The notes under the pieces are model-generated. The model saw only the letters and a list, made by a program, of their open reading frames with translations. It made no database searches and was not told where the DNA came from. From positions 400-52,736 of the forward strand of contig DIUV01000029.1 of the NCBI GenBank assembly GCA_002423155.1: a stretch of 52,337 bases of DNA. Direction: 5' to 3'. This stretch comes from Alphaproteobacteria bacterium UBA6149 (GTDB lineage: Bacteria > Pseudomonadota > Alphaproteobacteria > Rickettsiales > UBA998). This document shows, one piece after another, positions 34,595 to 43,439 of this stretch. Position 1 is the stretch's first letter, and every line of letters begins with the position of its first letter. The translations under genes and the position numbers were made by a program.

Positions 34595-36087
34595 ACACTA
34601 TAAAATGTTGGAGTTGGCGTTGCTTTTGGTAAGGCAGTATCAATTACACCTGCCTGATTGAGGGGGATTGACTGCAATATTCGCCCATAAGCATCCACCA
34701 CCACACTCACTCCCGTATTGGCGGCTCGGAGTAGCGGAACGCCTTGTTCTACGGCGCGTGCGCGTGCCATTTCTAAATGCTGATAGGGGCCTGAGCTGGT
34801 GCCAAACCAGGCATCGTTAGTGACCATCAGCAACCAACCTGGCCAGATATTTTCTGCCATCTGTGGAAAAATTGCCTCATAGCAGATGAGCGGACGGAAA
34901 GCTGGGAGTCCCGCGGTTTTAAAGGGCGGTTTAATTTCGCCTGCTGAAAAATCTATGCCACCCGGAGTAATTTTTTCTAGCGGCAATATATGGCGAAAAG
35001 GGACAAACTCGCCGAAGGGGACTAATTTTACTTTGTCATAATGCATGGCGATATTCGCCTGTTCATCTACTGCTTGTAGGGAGTTGAAAAGTTTTACATT
35101 ACTATCCTCCCATTCGCCTTCTCTGCGCACTACTCCAGTAAATAATAAGCCTTTAGGTGGCACAATTTGTGCGAGATTTTGTGCCCAGAAATCATTAGAG
35201 TTAAATTCATAAGTCATGGCAGTTTCTGGCCAGATTATGTGGGTTAGGGGCTTGGTTGCTGGCGCTTTACTCATTTTATATAGGGTACGAATCGCATCAA
35301 TCCGCCCTTGGGGCTGCCATTTTAGAGCTTGGGTTATGTTGGGTTGGATGATGCGGATATTTATATCTGGGTAGGTGTCGTGGTGGGCGGAGTTTAGGCG
35401 GATTGCTCCTCCAACAATCAGAATTATTGGTAGAATGAGTGGCAAACTCCCTCTCCCTCTGGGAGAGGGGCGGGGTGAGGGAACTTTCCACACAAAGAAA
35501 GAGTTCGAATCTGGAGATGCTACCCTCACCCCGACCCTCTCCCAGAGGGAGAGGGAGAAGAAAGATGCCGCTGCCCACACAGTCACAAACCCCAATATAT
35601 AAGGCCCAACCAAGGAAAAAGCCTGAATAGAAACATCACTAATCATCCAACTAGCCGAAACTAAATTCCAAGGAAAACCGCTTAATAAATGTGCGCGTAG
35701 CCATTCCATTAACAGCCAGTTTAGGGCAAAAATCAGGGGTAATATTTTGCCATGCATCCGCCAGCGGAAGGTCAGCCAGCTGGCTAATCCATGATAAATC
35801 GCCAAAATTGCACTAATGCCCAGCACTGCAAAGGGTATCATCCAGCCAAACTTCGCCGCATCGGTAAGTAGTGCATAAGCAAACCAATAAAGCCCACTGA
35901 CAAAATAACCCATGCCAAACCACCAACCAACAAAAAATGCTTTACGGGGGCTTGCCGCATGGTTGATGAGATAAAGTAATCCAGAAAAAGCAGGAAATAA
36001 TAGGGGGAAAAGATAAATCGGCGCATAAGCTAACGTGGCGCACAAGCCGCAAATAATGGCGATTAGGTTGCGTTTGCCCAAACTCAT
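34465..36087 (-). CDS. lnt: Apolipoprotein N-acyltransferase
   Basis: Lnt adds the third acyl chain to lipoproteins at the periplasmic face of the inner membrane. The 540-residue protein has several N-terminal membrane spans (about 5-170), then a nitrilase domain with the catalytic triad visible: Glu in IIWPETAM, Lys in YDKVKLVPFGEF and Cys in RPLICYEAIFP. A C-terminal span (WLEWMFLFIAALF) follows. Residues about 175-214 are foreign: they are read through an in-frame palindromic repeat (SLWERVGVRV ... SPRPSPRGRG). The gene starts 4 bases inside the end of the carbonic anhydrase gene and its end overlaps the E1-like gene on the other strand. Confidence 0.95.
   Translation of the reverse strand: MSLGKRNLIAIICGLCATLAYAPIYLFPLLFPAFSGLLYLINHAASPRKAFFVGWWFGMGYFVSGLYWFAYALLTDAAKFGWMIPFAVLGISAILAIYHGLASWLTFRWRMHGKILPLIFALNWLLMEWLRAHLLSGFPWNLVSASWMISDVSIQAFSLVGPYILGFVTVWAAASFFSLSLWERVGVRVASPDSNSFFVWKVPSPRPSPRGRGSLPLILPIILIVGGAIRLNSAHHDTYPDINIRIIQPNITQALKWQPQGRIDAIRTLYKMSKAPATKPLTHIIWPETAMTYEFNSNDFWAQNLAQIVPPKGLLFTGVVRREGEWEDSNVKLFNSLQAVDEQANIAMHYDKVKLVPFGEFVPFRHILPLEKITPGGIDFSAGEIKPPFKTAGLPAFRPLICYEAIFPQMAENIWPGWLLMVTNDAWFGTSSGPYQHLEMARARAVEQGVPLLRAANTGVSVVVDAYGRILQSIPLNQAGVIDTALPKATPTPTFYSVYGKWLEWMFLFIAALFSVQKQCASFCTRTFRKAKSSPSNNSI
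35447..35565. repeat. Palindromic repeat inserted in frame in lnt
   Basis: Left arm 35447-35481 (CTCCCTCTCCCTCTGGGAGA ... GGGTGAGGG) and right arm 35523-35555 (CCCTCACCCCGACCCTCTCC ...) are inverted copies around a centre of about 41 bases. A related single arm lies at 46973-47008. The frame stays open through it in lnt, adding about 40 residues between a membrane span and the next span. Confidence 0.8.
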
Positions 36088-36812
36088 AATCTATCTAATG
36101 CATTGCGATAACTAACACTTATATCGTCATTGCCGGTCAGAAACATCTTCAAATCATGAATTATTCCCGTTTCTAAGCGGTAAATCCAGCTATGGATAGA
36201 TAGTTCCTGCCCGCGCTCCCACGCATCTTGCACAATTGTCGTTTGCGCAACATTTAGCGCTTGTTCGATTACGTTTAACTCACATAATCTATCCCAGTTT
36301 TTGGCTTTGTCTTGCAATTTGTCGGAATGATCAAGCATGACATCTTGTACGTGGCGCAGCCAGTTATCTGCTAATCCCACTCGTTGGTTATTGAGCGCTG
36401 CTTGCACCCCACCGCAGCCATAATGACCGCAGACGATGATGTGTTTTACCTTCAATACATCCACCGCATATTGCATGACCGACAGACAATTCAGGTCGCT
36501 ATGCACAACTAAGTTAGCCACGTTACGATGGACGAATACTTCCCCCGGTAGCAAGCCAATAATCTGGTTGGCAGGTACGCGGCTATCGGAGCAGCCAATC
36601 CATAAATATTCCGGAGATTGTTGTTGGGAAAGGGTTTTGAAAAAATTGGGGTCTTCTTCATTTATCCGCCGCGCCCAATCTTGGTTATTGGCGAATAAAT
36701 TTTGCAGATTATCTTGCGGAACTTCCCGTGGTGGAGAAAGTGGAGTTTCATTGACGTGTTTTTTTCGCCATTTCATAACTGCACATTTCATCCACCAGAG
36801 GGGGTTTTTCAT
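36084..36812 (-). CDS. can: Beta-class carbonic anhydrase
   Basis: Beta carbonic anhydrases interconvert CO2 and bicarbonate with a Cys-His-Cys zinc site. From the ATG at 36812 the protein has 242 residues; a longer open frame reaching into ppdK is rejected. The zinc ligands are seen in IGCSDSRVP (Cys74, with Asp76) and CGHYGCGG (His130, Cys133). VHRNVANLV and the later SIHSWIYRLETG segment also match. It lies between ppdK (5 bases upstream) and lnt (4-base ATGA overlap downstream). Supply of bicarbonate beside PEP/pyruvate metabolism is reasonable, but the operon link to lnt is probably only transcriptional. Confidence 0.94.
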   Translation of the reverse strand: MKNPLWWMKCAVMKWRKKHVNETPLSPPREVPQDNLQNLFANNQDWARRINEEDPNFFKTLSQQQSPEYLWIGCSDSRVPANQIIGLLPGEVFVHRNVANLVVHSDLNCLSVMQYAVDVLKVKHIIVCGHYGCGGVQAALNNQRVGLADNWLRHVQDVMLDHSDKLQDKAKNWDRLCELNVIEQALNVAQTTIVQDAWERGQELSIHSWIYRLETGIIHDLKMFLTGNDDISVSYRNALDRL

Positions 36813-36817
36813 ATTTT

Positions 36818-39523
36818 TTAATCCAATGCTGCTTGGGCTGCCGCTAAGCGTGCGATGGGCACGCGGTACGGTGAACAAGAAACATAGCTTAAACCAGTTT
36901 TTTGGCAAAACAAAATTGATTTCGGATCGCCACCATGTTCGCCGCAAATGCCTAATTTAATATCGGGGCGCGTTTTGCGACCACGTTCTACGGCGATTTT
37001 GATTAGTTCGCCCACGCCTTCAATATCCAAAGATACGAACGGGTCTTGCTCCACAATGCCTTGTTTTTTATAAGCTTCGATGAAGTTCGCCGAATCATCG
37101 CGTGATAATCCGAAGGTGGTTTGCGTCAAATCATTAGTTCCAAAGCTGAAAAATTCGGCGGATTGGGCAATTTCCTCTGCGCGTAAAGCCGCACGCGGAA
37201 GCTCAATCATGGTTCCTACTAGATACTCAACTTTTTTACCGGTTTCGCTCATCACCTCCGTTGCGGTTTCATCCACCAATTTTTTCAAGATTTCTAATTC
37301 TTTATGGCTCATGATTAAAGGAATCATAATTTCGGGGATGACATTGCCAACTTCGGCAGCCGCTTCAAAAATTGCGCGTGCTTGCATGGCGTAAATTTCT
37401 GGATAAGTAATCCCTAAGCGGCAACCTCTATGTCCCAACATGGGGTTAGATTCTTTTAGTGCCGCGGAGCGTTCTTTTACAACATTTACAGTTAAACCAG
37501 CTTGCTTTGCCACTTCCTGCATTTCGCTTTCGCTATGCGGCAAGAATTCGTGCAAAGGTGGATCCAGCAAGCGGATGGTTACGGGTAAGCCTTCCATTAC
37601 GGTAAATAATTCTTTGAAATCTGCGCGTTGCATCGGCAATAATTTTGCCAAAGCGGCTTTGCGCTGTTCGATAGTTTCCGAAAGAATCATCTCGCGCATA
37701 GAAGAAATACGCGTTGCATCAAAGAACATGTGCTCGGTACGGCATAAACCAATCCCTTCCGCGCCAAAATCACGCGCGGTGCGAGCATCTAACGGAGTTT
37801 CTGCATTGGAGCGAACTTTTAGAGTACGTACTGCATCTGCCCATTGCATCAATTCGGCAAAATCACCCGATAGGTTGGGCTGTACTGTCGGCACAGCACC
37901 AAGCATAACTTCGCCTGTGCTGCCATTAATGGTGATAATATCACCTTTTTTCACTGTATGTCCGCCAGCGACTAAAACTTGCTCGCGGTAATTAATCGCC
38001 ACATCGCCAGCGCCAGAAACGCAAGGTTTACCCATGCCGCGTGCAACTACGGCGGCGTGCGAGGTCATGCCGCCACGTGCAGTTAAAATACCCTGGGCAA
38101 CGTGCATTCCGTGAATATCTTCGGGGCTGGTTTCGATGCGGACTAATAAAACTTTTTCGCCTCTTTTAGTCATTTCTTCGGCTTCATCAGCGGAGAAAAC
38201 CACTTTACCAGATGCCGCTCCCGGAGAAGCCGGCAGGCCACGTGCGATTAAAGTTTTAGCAGCTTTCGGGTCTAGGGTCGGGTGTAATAATTGGTCAAGC
38301 GCTAGCGGATCTACGCGTTTGATGGCTTCTTGCTTAGTAATCAAGCCTTCTTTTACCATATCCACAGCGATTTTCACGCTTGCGCCCGCTGTGCGTTTGC
38401 CATTTCTAGTTTGCAGCATCCATAATTTATTGTTTTGCACAGTAAATTCAATGTCTTGCATGTCGCGGTAATGTTTTTCTAATTTGTCGAACACCGCAAT
38501 TAATTGCGCGAACACTTCCGGCATTACTTCTTCCATGCTCGGTAGGTCACCACCTTCTTCTTTGCCCGCAATGGTCAAAGGTTGCGGAGTACGAATACCG
38601 GCCACCACGTCTTCACCTTGGGCATTTACCAGATATTCGCCGTAATAAATTTTTGCGCCGGTAGAAGGATTACGCGTGAAAGCCACACCAGTTGCAGAAT
38701 CATCCCCCATATTACCAAACACCATCGACTGCACGTTTACCGCAGTTCCCCAGCTTTCGGGGATGTTGTTCAGGCGGCGATAAGTAATGGCGCGGTTATT
38801 CATCCACGAGTTAAATACGGCAGAAATTGCACCCCAAAGTTGCTCTTTCGGATCTTGCGGGAATGGTTTGCCCAGCTCTGCTTGTACTTTGGCTTTATAT
38901 TGATCAACGAGTTCTATCAAATCTTCCGCGGTTAATTCGGTATCTAACAATACATCGCGGTCACGTTTCATTTCTTCTAGTAATTCTTCAAAATGGTAGT
39001 GATCCACTTCCAAAACTACATCAGAATACATCTGGATAAAACGGCGATAGCTATCATAAGCAAAGCGAGGATTATTGCTCTTTTTTGCTAGACCTTCTAC
39101 GGTTTTGTCATTCAGACCGAGGTTTAATACCGTATCCATCATCCCTGGCATGGAAGCACGTGCACCAGAGCGCACCGAAACTAACAAAGGGTTTGCCACA
39201 TCGCCAAACTTCATGCCCACTTGGTTCTCAATCTGCACTAAAGCTGCTTCTACTTGCTCGGTCAACCCTGCTGGATATTGCCGACCATTTTCGTAATAAC
39301 CCACGCAAACTTCAGTATTAATAGTAAATCCCGGAGGAACCGGCAGCCCAAGTGCACACATTTCCGCCAAATTCGCGCCTTTTCCGCCTAGTAGGTTACG
39401 CATTTGGGCTTTCCCCTCGGCGAAGCCGTCACCAAAACTGTACACATGTTTCATAATTTCATTTGAAACTGCCAACTTAGTGCTAGAAGCCAAATTAGTG
39501 CTAGAAGATTGAGCCACCATCAT
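36818..39523 (-). CDS. ppdK: Pyruvate, phosphate dikinase
   Basis: PPDK interconverts pyruvate, ATP and Pi with PEP, AMP and PPi. The 901-residue protein has the nucleotide-binding N-domain (NLLGGKGANLAEM near 42), the central His domain with GGMTSHAAVVARGMGKPC (His near 486), and the C-terminal PEP/pyruvate barrel with GLCRTEHMFF, GHRGCRLG, SFGTNDLTQTTFGLSRDD and GICGEHGGDP. The first 20 residues (MMVAQSSSTNLASS...) are an unusual extension with an 18-base tandem duplication (LASSTKLAV). Start at 39523 or 39520 behind AAAGGG. It leads the ppdK-can-lnt operon. Confidence 0.98.
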   Translation of the reverse strand: MMVAQSSSTNLASSTKLAVSNEIMKHVYSFGDGFAEGKAQMRNLLGGKGANLAEMCALGLPVPPGFTINTEVCVGYYENGRQYPAGLTEQVEAALVQIENQVGMKFGDVANPLLVSVRSGARASMPGMMDTVLNLGLNDKTVEGLAKKSNNPRFAYDSYRRFIQMYSDVVLEVDHYHFEELLEEMKRDRDVLLDTELTAEDLIELVDQYKAKVQAELGKPFPQDPKEQLWGAISAVFNSWMNNRAITYRRLNNIPESWGTAVNVQSMVFGNMGDDSATGVAFTRNPSTGAKIYYGEYLVNAQGEDVVAGIRTPQPLTIAGKEEGGDLPSMEEVMPEVFAQLIAVFDKLEKHYRDMQDIEFTVQNNKLWMLQTRNGKRTAGASVKIAVDMVKEGLITKQEAIKRVDPLALDQLLHPTLDPKAAKTLIARGLPASPGAASGKVVFSADEAEEMTKRGEKVLLVRIETSPEDIHGMHVAQGILTARGGMTSHAAVVARGMGKPCVSGAGDVAINYREQVLVAGGHTVKKGDIITINGSTGEVMLGAVPTVQPNLSGDFAELMQWADAVRTLKVRSNAETPLDARTARDFGAEGIGLCRTEHMFFDATRISSMREMILSETIEQRKAALAKLLPMQRADFKELFTVMEGLPVTIRLLDPPLHEFLPHSESEMQEVAKQAGLTVNVVKERSAALKESNPMLGHRGCRLGITYPEIYAMQARAIFEAAAEVGNVIPEIMIPLIMSHKELEILKKLVDETATEVMSETGKKVEYLVGTMIELPRAALRAEEIAQSAEFFSFGTNDLTQTTFGLSRDDSANFIEAYKKQGIVEQDPFVSLDIEGVGELIKIAVERGRKTRPDIKLGICGEHGGDPKSILFCQKTGLSYVSCSPYRVPIARLAAAQAALD

Positions 39524-39918
39524 ATCCCTTTGTTTTTTATGTTTTTAAAGTTTGAACGCAAAACGAATAATTATTTATCGTGCTGCATATACACAAATAT
39601 TCACTATTTTACCAGCTATTTTACAATATTAACAAAAAATTTATTTGTGGTTAATGCGTGTGGTGGGGTATGAGTTCTGTGCCGAAGTGCAACAAGTTGC
39701 ATGTAATGAAGTTTTGGCATTGCGGTGGAAGCAGTGGTTAAGGCGGTTAAGGGGTAAAAAATAATTGACATATAGTTAATTTTAGTTTAACAACGCCTTG
39801 TTATTTTATTTTTTATATTCAAAATAATGAGTTTAAAAAATAGTTTAAGGATAAGCATGAAATAACAAAACTTACCTATTTATATATTTATTTACGGCTA
39901 CAAGCCATCGAGGAAAAA

Positions 39919-40386
39919 ATGTTAGAAGATACCACAAAAGCTCAAAAAGCAGTTTTAAGCGCAATTGCGCTACATGCGCAAATTTGCACTGAACTGCTCA
40001 AAATAGGCGATGCTAACTTGCCTCTTTTGAAATCTCAAATGCAATCTTTTATATTGCTAGAAGAAAATATCTGTTCTTTGGGATATAGCAGTTTTAAGGA
40101 ATCTTGGGATGGTAAATGGTATTACATACATCTCTTTGTTAATGATGTAAAAGTCCTCTTGCGAGGAATAACGGAATTTGCTGAAGGTGATGAATTAATG
40201 CCACTAGCCATAATCGGGCACCTTTCCAATATGGGCGTGGAGTTTAAAATTCCTGAGCATGGCTACGGAATTGACGCTCTCAAAAAGCATGCTCAGACCT
40301 TATCTGAAAAATATCCTGAAATGGCAGCCTTAAAAACGGCGGCAGAAAACATGGCAGGTTATCAAAGATATTCGTGCCCTGATTAA
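39919..40386 (+). CDS. Unknown 155-residue soluble protein
   Basis: I do not recognise this protein. It has a good GAGG site before the ATG and its own terminator, so it is very likely a real, single-gene unit. It has an all-helical N-terminus (ALHAQICTELLKIG), then YSSFKESWDGKWYYIHLFVNDVKVLLRG, and a helical C-terminus; no membrane span or signal peptide. The 395 bases before it are AT-rich, with a possible TTGACA at 39765-39770 but only a weak -10. It lies just before the MazEF pair, separated by the terminator. Confidence 0.65.
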   Translation: MLEDTTKAQKAVLSAIALHAQICTELLKIGDANLPLLKSQMQSFILLEENICSLGYSSFKESWDGKWYYIHLFVNDVKVLLRGITEFAEGDELMPLAIIGHLSNMGVEFKIPEHGYGIDALKKHAQTLSEKYPEMAALKTAAENMAGYQRYSCPD

Positions 40387-40400
40387 CGGCACCCCCTCTA

Positions 40401-40437
40401 AAAACCTCAGGCATTTTATATGTCTGGGGTTTTTTTA
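40401..40437 (+). terminator. Rho-independent terminator after the 155-residue gene
   Basis: AAAACCTCAGGCA at 40401-40413 pairs over 13 positions (two G-U) with TGTCTGGGGTTTT at 40421-40433, loop TTTTATA, followed by T-run. Confidence 0.85.
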
Positions 40438-40528
40438 ATCAAACAACAAACTATAATTTAATTTACCCTGAAACCTTGCCAATCAACAAATTTTATGTTA
40501 TATATAAATATAACAAATGAGGTTTGCC

Positions 40529-40786
40529 ATGTATAACACCACCCTAAGAAATGTCGGCGGTTCAGTGATGTTTGCTATACCTAAACCATTGCTGGAAGGC
40601 TTAGGTTTTAAGAGTAATCAACAAGTTGGTGTGTCTATTTCTGATGGTCGCTTGATTGTTGAGGCCAAAGCAAAACCCAAATATAGCTTGGATGAATTAT
40701 TAGCCGAATGCGATATTAACGCAACCTTAGAAGCACAAGAAATTGCATGGCTTGAAGACTCTGCCATTGGCAATGAGATAATCTGA
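40529..40786 (+). CDS. AbrB/MazE-type antitoxin
   Basis: An 85-residue antitoxin with the swapped-hairpin AbrB fold at the N-terminus: TLRNVGGSVMFAIPKPLLEGLG, then NQQVGVSISDGRLIVEAK, which matches the MazE pattern. The C-terminal half is acidic and probably disordered until it wraps the toxin. The ATG at 40529 has GAGG seven bases before it; an upstream in-frame ATG at 40517 has none. It overlaps the toxin gene by one base (TGATG). It probably represses the pair from the preceding AT-rich promoter (TATATAAATATAAC). Confidence 0.9.
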   Translation: MYNTTLRNVGGSVMFAIPKPLLEGLGFKSNQQVGVSISDGRLIVEAKAKPKYSLDELLAECDINATLEAQEIAWLEDSAIGNEII

Positions 40787-41130
40787 TGCATCGTGGCTCA
40801 ATAAATCGCGGCGATATTTTTCATGTTGATTTAAATCCCACCAAGGGTAAAGAACAACAAGGTGCGCGCTATGTGCTAATTATTTCTCCCAAACCATTCA
40901 ACCAGCTAGGAACCGCCCTAGTTTGCCCCATAACTCAAGGGGGCAATAACGCGCGGTATCACGGCTTTAGCGTCGCACTTTCTGGCGCAGGAACTAATGC
41001 GCAAGGAGTGGTACTATGCAATCAACTCCGCACAATTGATATTACATCTCGCAATGGTCGCTTTATTGAAAAAGCGCCTGAATATATTGTTGATGAGGTG
41101 ATTGCTAAATTACAGACTTTGTTGGATTAG
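40786..41130 (+). CDS. MazF/PemK-type mRNA endonuclease toxin
   Basis: A 114-residue toxin of the PemK/MazF family, which cuts single-stranded mRNA at short sequences. Motifs: RGDIFHVDLNPTKGKEQQG (about 8-26) with the catalytic Arg region, ARYVLIISP, LVCPITQGG and GVVLCNQLRTIDITSR, which holds the family's conserved Gln-Leu-Arg-Thr-x-Asp. Length is normal and the frame intact, so the pair may be active. The start codon overlaps the antitoxin stop. The convergent response regulator gene ends 32 bases beyond. Confidence 0.93.
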   Translation: MHRGSINRGDIFHVDLNPTKGKEQQGARYVLIISPKPFNQLGTALVCPITQGGNNARYHGFSVALSGAGTNAQGVVLCNQLRTIDITSRNGRFIEKAPEYIVDEVIAKLQTLLD

Positions 41131-41162
41131 TTATAATGTCAATTATTGTTCGCAAATTGGTA

Positions 41163-41861
41163 TTACGCCCCTCTTAACATATAGCCCACCCCACGAATAG
41201 TTTGTAGATATACTGCACGACTGGGGTCTTCTTCTATTTTTTTTCTTAAGCGAGTGATTTGTACGTCGATGCTGCGTTCATTGGCTATGTCAGGCAGTTT
41301 TTGAGCTAATTCTTCACGCGAAATAGTTTCTCCTACATTACCTGCAAATATTTTTAGTAATTCTGTTTCATTGGTGGTTAAATGCACAATATTTCCTGAT
41401 TTGTAGAGCGTATTATTTTCTATATCAAAGCAAAAATTGCCAAAATTTACTTCTTTCTTGAGCGGAGCAACCACGCTGCGTCTTAATATACTTTGAATAC
41501 GCAATAATAATTCTCTTGGTTCAAATGGTTTGGGTAAATAATCATCCGCTCCTGCTTCAAACCCTTTGATACGGTCATCTACATCACCCATGGCGGTGAG
41601 CATTATAATTGGCGTGCGGAAGTTGTTTTGGCGTAGGGAGGTTGCCAGTTCTAGCCCGGTTTCTCCCGGCATCATCACATCGAGGATGACTAAATCAAAG
41701 ATAAAAAAAGCTAGTTTTTTGCGTGCGTCCTGCGCATCGCTGGCAATGGTGGCGATATAACCATTATCAGACAAAAATTGTCCCAACAAATTGCGAATGC
41801 GCGTATCGTCATCAACTACTAATATGTGCGGCGGAAGTTCTGTGTTTCTTATGTTTTCCAT
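41163..41861 (-). CDS. OmpR-family response regulator
   Basis: A 232-residue two-component regulator. Receiver domain (about 11-125): acidic pocket VVDDD (15-19), phospho-acceptor Asp61 in VILDVMMPGETG, Thr of MLTAMG and Lys of YLPKPFEPREL. The C-terminal winged helix (about 135-230) ends GVGYMLRGA, the classical OmpR/PhoB finish, with ERSIDVQITRLRKKIEEDP as the recognition part. It is the last gene of the Tim44-mltA-smr operon, one base after smr. No histidine kinase is in the window, so it is an orphan here; alphaproteobacterial envelope regulators of this kind are often in such places, but the target is unknown. Confidence 0.93.
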   Translation of the reverse strand: MENIRNTELPPHILVVDDDTRIRNLLGQFLSDNGYIATIASDAQDARKKLAFFIFDLVILDVMMPGETGLELATSLRQNNFRTPIIMLTAMGDVDDRIKGFEAGADDYLPKPFEPRELLLRIQSILRRSVVAPLKKEVNFGNFCFDIENNTLYKSGNIVHLTTNETELLKIFAGNVGETISREELAQKLPDIANERSIDVQITRLRKKIEEDPSRAVYLQTIRGVGYMLRGA

Positions 41862-41862
41862 A

Positions 41863-42378
41863 TTACTTTCTCAACCTAACATACCAAGCACCTTCACCAC
41901 CATGTTTATTATTAGCCACCCCAAATGCCTGCACAAATTGCGCAAAAGGAGCAGTTTCCAGCCAATGGGGTAGTTCATTGCGTAAGATGCCGCCGCCTTT
42001 GCCCGTAATCACCAGTAAATTACGTTTTTCTTGGTAGGCACAGCGTGACAAGAAGTTGAATAAAGTTTGGTGGGCGGTTTCTAAACTCATGCCATGTAAA
42101 TCTAACTTTGCTTCAGGTTTTTTATGCCCTATTTGCAAGGCTTGGCGGATTTCGGTTGGCAGAGAATTCACTGTGTGAGCAGTATTTTTGGGCGGTTTTG
42201 GCGTGGGGAGTGCGCCAATGTTTTTGTTAATATCTGCCTTGCGGATAATATTAATTGGGGGCTGTGCTTCAAGTGGGGAGGTGTGTAGCAAGGGTTGCAC
42301 ATTTTGCACCAGCTCTTGCCAAAGCAAAGCATCTTCTTCACTTAAAATTGTTGGGGGTGGGGGCTTAGGGGGTGACAT
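41863..42378 (-). CDS. Smr-domain protein
   Basis: A 171-residue protein with a variable N-terminal half and a C-terminal Smr domain (about 90-171): KLDLHGMSLETAH, which is the DLHG motif, then LLVITGKGGGILRNELPHWL with the GxGxGxLR-type loop, and HGGEGAWYVRLRK. Stand-alone Smr domains are nicking endonucleases or RNA-processing enzymes; Smr next to mltA is common in alphaproteobacteria. It overlaps the end of mltA by 14 bases and is followed by the response regulator after one base. Confidence 0.9.
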   Translation of the reverse strand: MSPPKPPPPTILSEEDALLWQELVQNVQPLLHTSPLEAQPPINIIRKADINKNIGALPTPKPPKNTAHTVNSLPTEIRQALQIGHKKPEAKLDLHGMSLETAHQTLFNFLSRCAYQEKRNLLVITGKGGGILRNELPHWLETAPFAQFVQAFGVANNKHGGEGAWYVRLRK

Positions 42379-43423
42379 CTTTAGGCACTAGTGCAAAAAA
42401 TTTGCCGCGTCCTTGCATATTACCTGCAAGTTTTTCTGCCGCTTCGCCGGTGCCAAAGAAAATATCTCCACGTATTACGCCGCGAATTGCTCCGCCTGTA
42501 TCTTGGGCAATCATCAGGTGATTAAATTCTGTCTCACAACAAGAATCTCCGGCTGGTAAGCTAGTTTCCAAAAATACGGGCAGTCCGTAGGGGAGATATT
42601 TTGCATCTACTGCTAAAGAACGCTTAGCCGTTAATGGCACGCCTTGTGCGCCGACCACATGGGTTTTTACGCGGTCATGTTTAAAAAATACATAAGAGGG
42701 ATTTTGCCACATTAACTCATCTGCTTGGGCTGGATGTTCGCGCAGCCAATTGCGAATAGTGGTGAGCGAAACATTTTCTTTGGCTAACTCACCATTTTTT
42801 ACTAATATTTTGCCAATTGGCACATAAGGAAAATTGTTTTTCCCGGCAAAGCTTAGGCGGATAGTTTCTCCATTTTGCAGCTGCACAAAGCCAGAACCTT
42901 GGATGTGCATGAAAAACAGCATAATTTTATCATCTACCCAGACTAATTCGAGGTTTTTACCATTTAATGCGCCCGTATCTATTTGCTCACGTGAAGGGAA
43001 CGTAGAGGTTCTTGGTTGGGCATAGACGGGATAAGTAAAACGTTTGGTTCTATGCTCACTACCTTGCAAAATGGGGATGTAATAACCCGTAAACAAACCA
43101 TCAGTTTTTGTGCCATTGCTTATTGAATAGGGAGTGAAATTTTGTTCAAAAAATTCTTTTGCAGGGATGTTTTCTTCGGATGTGTGGCAAATTTTGCGCC
43201 AAGTGTCGCGGCTGATTTCTATTTCTGCATTATTATTAGATGGTTTGCTGCATGAATTGCGGAAAGCTTTGCGTGCAGCTTCATGGTCATCTTGTTCCCA
43301 ATTATTTAAATCGCTAAATTCCGCTTGGGTAAGGGTAAGCTTTTCGGAAGGGACGTTTGCCGCGCAACCAGCAAGGTAAGCCAACAAGCAGATTGCAGAA
43401 AAATGTTTTGCAAATAATTTCAC
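42365..43423 (-). CDS. mltA: Membrane-bound lytic murein transglycosylase A
   Basis: MltA cleaves glycan strands of peptidoglycan to 1,6-anhydro ends. The 352-residue protein has a lipoprotein signal with lipobox LAGC (Cys20), so it is anchored in a membrane. The MltA domain follows, with GLFTGYYIPILQGSE (about 109-123), HIQGSGFVQLQNGE, and the C-terminal 3D domain with SLAVDAKYLPYGLPVFLE and IAQDTGGAIRG, which holds the catalytic Asp. Length is normal. The lipidation requires Lnt, also in this window. It lies between the Tim44-like gene and smr. Confidence 0.94.
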   Translation of the reverse strand: MKLFAKHFSAICLLAYLAGCAANVPSEKLTLTQAEFSDLNNWEQDDHEAARKAFRNSCSKPSNNNAEIEISRDTWRKICHTSEENIPAKEFFEQNFTPYSISNGTKTDGLFTGYYIPILQGSEHRTKRFTYPVYAQPRTSTFPSREQIDTGALNGKNLELVWVDDKIMLFFMHIQGSGFVQLQNGETIRLSFAGKNNFPYVPIGKILVKNGELAKENVSLTTIRNWLREHPAQADELMWQNPSYVFFKHDRVKTHVVGAQGVPLTAKRSLAVDAKYLPYGLPVFLETSLPAGDSCCETEFNHLMIAQDTGGAIRGVIRGDIFFGTGEAAEKLAGNMQGRGKFFALVPKDVTP

Positions 43424-43439
43424 AATAAATCCTAAAAAG

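Noticed and set aside
35500..35515. T-loop-like GTTCGAATC that might indicate a tRNA
   Set aside because: It lies in the centre of the lnt repeat and no acceptor or anticodon stem surrounds it. No tRNA was found anywhere in the window.
36813..36947. N-terminal extension of the carbonic anhydrase by 45 residues
   Set aside because: It would overlap the end of ppdK, and the extra residues do not resemble carbonic anhydrases. The ATG at 36812 gives the normal operon spacing.
39654..39764. Possible 36-residue basic peptide in the gap before the 155-residue gene
   Set aside because: It has ATG and stop and is richer in GC than its surroundings, but no ribosome site and no recognisable pattern. 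The 39524-39918 gap otherwise shows only AT-rich sequence and a weak promoter-like TTGACA.
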